From Natronomonas gomsonensis (GTDB lineage: Archaea; Halobacteriota; Halobacteria; Halobacteriales; Haloarculaceae), in contig NZ_CP101323.1 of the NCBI RefSeq assembly GCF_024300825.1, positions 3,038,001 through 3,102,000 of the forward strand: a stretch of DNA of 64,000 nucleotides. Direction: 5' to 3'. The notes beneath the pieces are model-generated. The model made no database searches. It had not been told where the DNA came from and saw only the letters and a list, made by a program, of their open reading frames with translations. A program made the translations under genes and the position numbers. This document shows, piece by piece, positions 61,120 to 64,000 of this stretch; within the stretch, counting starts at the first letter, position 1; every line of letters begins with the position of its first letter.

Positions 61120-62364
61120 TTATTTCCCGTCCAGCGATGCCTCCGTCTCCCGTTCGACGTGGACCCGTCGGATGCGGTTGTCACCGACGGTCCGGACCGT
61201 GAGTCGGGCGTCGGCCACCTCGATTACGTCGCCCGGTTCTGCCGGCCGGTCCAACCGCTCGGCGAGTAGGCCGGCGACCGTCTCGCCTGCTTCCGGCAAG
61301 TGTGTCCCGATTTCGTCGTTGATAGACCGGGTCGAGGCCGTCCCGCGGGCGGTCGCGGTTGTCGGCGAGAGGGCGACGACCGCCGCCTCCTCACCGATAT
61401 CGAATATCTCGCCGACGATCTCCTCGACGATGTCTTCGGTGGTCACCAGTCCCTCGACGGCACCGAACTCGTCGTAGACGATGGCCACCTCGGTTCGGCT
61501 CGCTTGCAGTTCGGCCAACACCTCGTCTATCTCTTGGCCCTCGAAGACGTGGAGTGCGGGGTTGGTCAACGACTGAAGCGAGGTGTCTGCCGGCGCGTCG
61601 ACGAGGTCGCGGATGTCGACGTAGCCGAGGACGCGGTCCATATCGCCCTCGTACACCGGGAGGCGAGTGACCCGGCCCGAGCGACACGCGTCGATGGCGT
61701 CTTCGACGCTCGCGGCGGCGTCGACGGCGACCACGTCGGCCCGTGGCACCATCACGCTCCCGACGGCCGTCGTGTTGAACCGAAAGACCTGCTCTATCAT
61801 CGCCTGCTCGTCGCCCCCGACGATGCCGAGTTCCTCGGCGGTCTCGACCAACGCGACGATTTCCTCCCGGGTTATGTAGGGGCGTTCGATGTCGCGGCCG
61901 CCGCCCGTGAGGCGGTTGATGCCGTCGGTAACCGTCTCGAAGACGACCACGACGGGGTACAGCGCCGTCTGGACCACCTTGACCGGTCGGGCGACGCGGA
62001 GCGCCACGGATTCGGGGTTGCCGACGCCGTAGGATTTCGGGACGACTTCGCCGAAGACGAGGACGACCGTACTGGCGAAAAGCGTCGCGAGCAGGACGCC
62101 GAGACCGCCGGGGAAGCGGTCGACGAGAAGCGCCGTCGCCAGCGAGGCGATGGCGACGTTGACGACGTTGTTGCCGACGAGAATCGTGACGAGAAGTCTG
62201 TGGGGGTCCTCCCGGAGCGCGACCAGCACGTCGCCGCCCGGTTCCGTCGCGAGCGTTCCGAGTCGGTGTTCCTCCAGCGAGAACAGCGCGATTTCGCTGG
62301 AGGAGAAGAAGGCACTCACTGCGACGAGGCCGACGATTGCGAGGAGTCCCGCAGTCAGGAACAT
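61120..62364 (-). CDS. CNNM/CorC-type transporter-like membrane protein (DUF21-CBS)
   Basis: A 414-residue protein with the N-terminal DUF21 membrane domain (four helices, with 'FFSSSEIALFSLEEHRL' and 'GNNVVNVAIASLATALLV'), then a CBS pair ('GSVMVPRADVVAVDAAASVEDAIDACRSG', 'VLGYVDIRDL') and a C-terminal CorC/HlyC domain ('ADARLTVRTVGDNRIRRVHV'). Members transport or regulate Mg2+/Co2+ or Na+. Single gene, its stop 70 nt from the thermosome stop (convergent). Confidence 0.9.
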   Translation of the reverse strand: MFLTAGLLAIVGLVAVSAFFSSSEIALFSLEEHRLGTLATEPGGDVLVALREDPHRLLVTILVGNNVVNVAIASLATALLVDRFPGGLGVLLATLFASTVVLVFGEVVPKSYGVGNPESVALRVARPVKVVQTALYPVVVVFETVTDGINRLTGGGRDIERPYITREEIVALVETAEELGIVGGDEQAMIEQVFRFNTTAVGSVMVPRADVVAVDAAASVEDAIDACRSGRVTRLPVYEGDMDRVLGYVDIRDLVDAPADTSLQSLTNPALHVFEGQEIDEVLAELQASRTEVAIVYDEFGAVEGLVTTEDIVEEIVGEIFDIGEEAAVVALSPTTATARGTASTRSINDEIGTHLPEAGETVAGLLAERLDRPAEPGDVIEVADARLTVRTVGDNRIRRVHVERETEASLDGK

Positions 62365-62405
62365 ACCTCACGGTGCGTGTCCGTCCACATAACCCCGCCG
62401 CCGCC

Positions 62406-63503
62406 TTAGATTCTTGACAACAGCGACCGCCGGCCCCGCTCTAAGGCGACGCCGGCGGCCAAAAGCAGCAGGCCGGCGACGACGAGCGCGACCGACCCCG
62501 ACAGCGCATCGACGACCGTCGCCTCGACAAACGACAGCGACTGCAACAGTGCGCCGACGACGGCGAGGTCGATGTACGCCCGCGAGCGACGCAGGTATCC
62601 GAGGTAGCCAGTCGAGGCGACCCCGGCCAAGGCGACGGTGTGTAACCCGACGAAGGCGGCCAGTTCGGGAACGGTGTCCGGCGCCGTCACCGCGAGGCCA
62701 GTCGCGAGAGCGAGGGCGACGACGGTGAGTGCGGCCCAGCCGCCGGATTCCCGGTCGCCGTCGGCGAAGAGCCACCCGATGCCGAGGAGTGTGCCGACTG
62801 CTGTTGCACCCACGACGGCCGACGGTCCGAAGGTGTACAGTTCGAACTGTCCTTCGAGGACGGTCATCATCACAAGCGTCCCGATGGCGAGTGCGACGCC
62901 GCCGACGCGGTAGGTCCACTGGACTGCACCCTCGCGGGTGTGGCCGAGTGCGAACAGCGCGACGCCGAGGAGGCCGACTGCGGGAACGGGGTCGTCCGGC
63001 GAGGACAGCAAGAGGACCAACGCGACGACGACCGCGAGGCCGAAGCCTGCGGCGACCCGCGACCCCAGTGCATGGGCTGTCGGCAGGATGGCGACGGTCC
63101 ACGCCAACAGCAGCCACTCCGGGTCGACACCGAGCGTTAGCAGGTCCTCGAAGAGGAACAGCGACGGCCCGACCAACACGGCCCCGAGGACACAGAGCGC
63201 GTGGCCGATTCGGGGGACTGACCGGTCGTAGGCGACGATGCCCGCGACGTACGCAAGCGTCGGTCCCGCGATGAGAACCGCCATCCGCGCCGCGCGCGGC
63301 AGGTCCGCCCAGTTCGTCGCGAGAAACAGGACGACACCGGCGAACACGAGGGCGGCGCCGACGAGCGACAGCGCGACGACGACCCGCGAACGCCCGGACG
63401 ATTCGTCCTCGTAGCGTGCCAGTATCGCCTCGGCCTGAGACTCGCTGATGATTCCCTCGCGGACCCACTCATCGACTTCCTCTTGGAGGGCGTCAGGGTC
63501 CAT
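62406..63503 (-). CDS. DUF2157 membrane protein
   Basis: A 365-residue integral membrane protein. The N-terminal about 40 residues are soluble with 'LQEEVDEWVREGIISESQAEAILARYE', typical of DUF2157, followed by about ten hydrophobic helices with small loops ('LVGAALVFAGVVLFLATNWADLPRAARM'). Function unknown. It is upstream of the CNNM-like gene and 41 nt away in the same direction, so the two may form an operon. Confidence 0.88.
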   Translation of the reverse strand: MDPDALQEEVDEWVREGIISESQAEAILARYEDESSGRSRVVVALSLVGAALVFAGVVLFLATNWADLPRAARMAVLIAGPTLAYVAGIVAYDRSVPRIGHALCVLGAVLVGPSLFLFEDLLTLGVDPEWLLLAWTVAILPTAHALGSRVAAGFGLAVVVALVLLLSSPDDPVPAVGLLGVALFALGHTREGAVQWTYRVGGVALAIGTLVMMTVLEGQFELYTFGPSAVVGATAVGTLLGIGWLFADGDRESGGWAALTVVALALATGLAVTAPDTVPELAAFVGLHTVALAGVASTGYLGYLRRSRAYIDLAVVGALLQSLSFVEATVVDALSGSVALVVAGLLLLAAGVALERGRRSLLSRI

Positions 63504-63606
63504 GTCGCGAGTTCACACGACCGATTGTGATAAATCCGGGGCCAAAACGTGAGCAGATACGATTTGCGTGGGGAACCATCCAAATCGCCTCCTTGATAAC
63601 TGACGG

Positions 63607-63738
63607 ATGACTCTCCAGAGGAAAGACGAGATGGATTCCGAAGAAAACACCCACGTCATCCTGTTGCTCATCTATATTGGCGTTGGCATTGCCTTCCTGC
63701 TGTTCTCGCTTCTCATCATCGAGAGTATCGTATTCTGA
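63607..63738 (+). CDS. Small single-helix membrane protein (43 aa)
   Basis: ATG 63607 to TGA 63738 encodes 43 residues: polar 'MTLQRKDEMDSEENTH' then one hydrophobic helix 'VILLLIYIGVGIAFLLFSLLIIESIVF' to the end. Codons are less GC-biased than the surroundings. No motif; function unknown. The convergent carS gene ends 30 nt away. Confidence 0.5.
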   Translation: MTLQRKDEMDSEENTHVILLLIYIGVGIAFLLFSLLIIESIVF

Positions 63739-63767
63739 TACGTTCGCGGCCGATTACTACCGGCAGG

Positions 63768-64000
63768 CTACCACGGTTCGTCTTTCAGGCCGAACGCGTA
63801 GGCGATGGCGTTCGTCCCGACGTGGAGAATCGGTGTCAGAACGATGACCGCGACGATGACGGCCAGCGTGAACGTCTCGCGGAACCAGCCAAACGAGAGG
63901 ATGGCGGTCAATAGCAGTGCGACCACGACGAAGTCGAGTTGGTCGACGACGGGGAAGACGGCGCCGCGCTTTCGGCCGGTCCGGCGCTTGGCGAACGACG
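63768..64000 (-). CDS. carS: CDP-archaeol synthase (CarS), C-terminal part
   Basis: The reading frame enters from the right edge and ends with TAG at 63768; 77 residues are seen. They match the end of CarS: 'AKRRTGRKRGAVFPVVDQLDFVVVALLL', 'VLTPILHVGTNAIAYAFGLKDEPW', with membrane helices and the conserved 'DQLDF' and final 'LKDxPW'. CarS activates unsaturated archaetidic acid with CTP in archaeal membrane-lipid synthesis. The N-terminal half lies outside the window. Confidence 0.9.
   Translation of the reverse strand, partial: SFAKRRTGRKRGAVFPVVDQLDFVVVALLLTAILSFGWFRETFTLAVIVAVIVLTPILHVGTNAIAYAFGLKDEPW

Noticed and set aside
59820-61184. 454-codon minus-strand frame over the thermosome gene
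   Set aside because: Its His/Ala-rich start is the reverse of the GGM tail; it is a shadow.
36321-64000. tRNA or rRNA genes in the core part
   Set aside because: I looked through the gaps for cloverleaf hallmarks (GTTCAAATC-type T-loop, D-loop GG) and found none that fit; a dedicated search could still find one.

Overview
The window is chromosomal DNA from a haloarchaeon (class Halobacteria). The evidence is the very acidic deduced proteins, an archaeal A-type ATP synthase operon, a thermosome subunit, aRF1, aIF1A, Rio1, Twy1, CTP-type riboflavin kinase, the end of CarS (archaeal ether lipids), an RdfA-family protein, and many genes whose TATA-like box sits about 25 nt from the start codon, as in leaderless haloarchaeal transcripts. 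The genus cannot be fixed from the sequence alone. No rRNA, tRNA or CRISPR array was recognised.

Positions 1 to about 18,940 look like an accessory region: many gaps, several AT-rich stretches, broken genes and a mixed gene content. It holds a SWIM-type protein cut by the left edge, a MOSC protein, a monooxygenase-like small protein divergent from a cystathionine gamma-synthase-type enzyme, an ArdC/ImmA-like metallopeptidase, a decayed IS4-superfamily transposase, a frameshifted histidine-kinase remnant, a biotin operon (bioB, a BioU-like gene, bioF, bioD), a three-subunit proton-translocating transhydrogenase, an AT-rich panB, an RdfA homologue and an IclR regulator.

From about 18,944 rightwards the DNA is uniformly GC-rich, densely packed and mostly housekeeping. 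In order: etfBA; a membrane-tethered winged-helix regulator divergent from a secreted protein and a type IV pilin; a methyltransferase; the ATP synthase operon HIKECFAB-x-D; a wax-ester-synthase/DGAT-like acyltransferase; aRF1; argS; two tandem paralogues; twy1; ribK-ribB; ilvE; a cupin; RNase Z; a MaoC-type dehydratase; DUF460; small membrane proteins; a zinc alcohol dehydrogenase; aIF1A; rio1; a YfcE phosphodiesterase with a GNAT; a GlmM-like mutase; a RuBisCO-like protein overlapping a small membrane coiled-coil gene; a KH protein; a GMC oxidoreductase; a thermosome subunit; a CNNM-type membrane protein; a DUF2157 protein; and partial carS.

The items most worth a second look are the RuBisCO-like protein with key catalytic residues replaced and its translationally coupled membrane partner (55182-56920); an array of five different perfect or near-perfect stem-loops in one 180-nt gap (37846-38022); the bioB-BioU-bioF-bioD operon lacking bioA; a structured gap at 36144-36320; an apparent private promoter for the ATP synthase c subunit; and the divergent membrane-tethered regulator and pilin locus.
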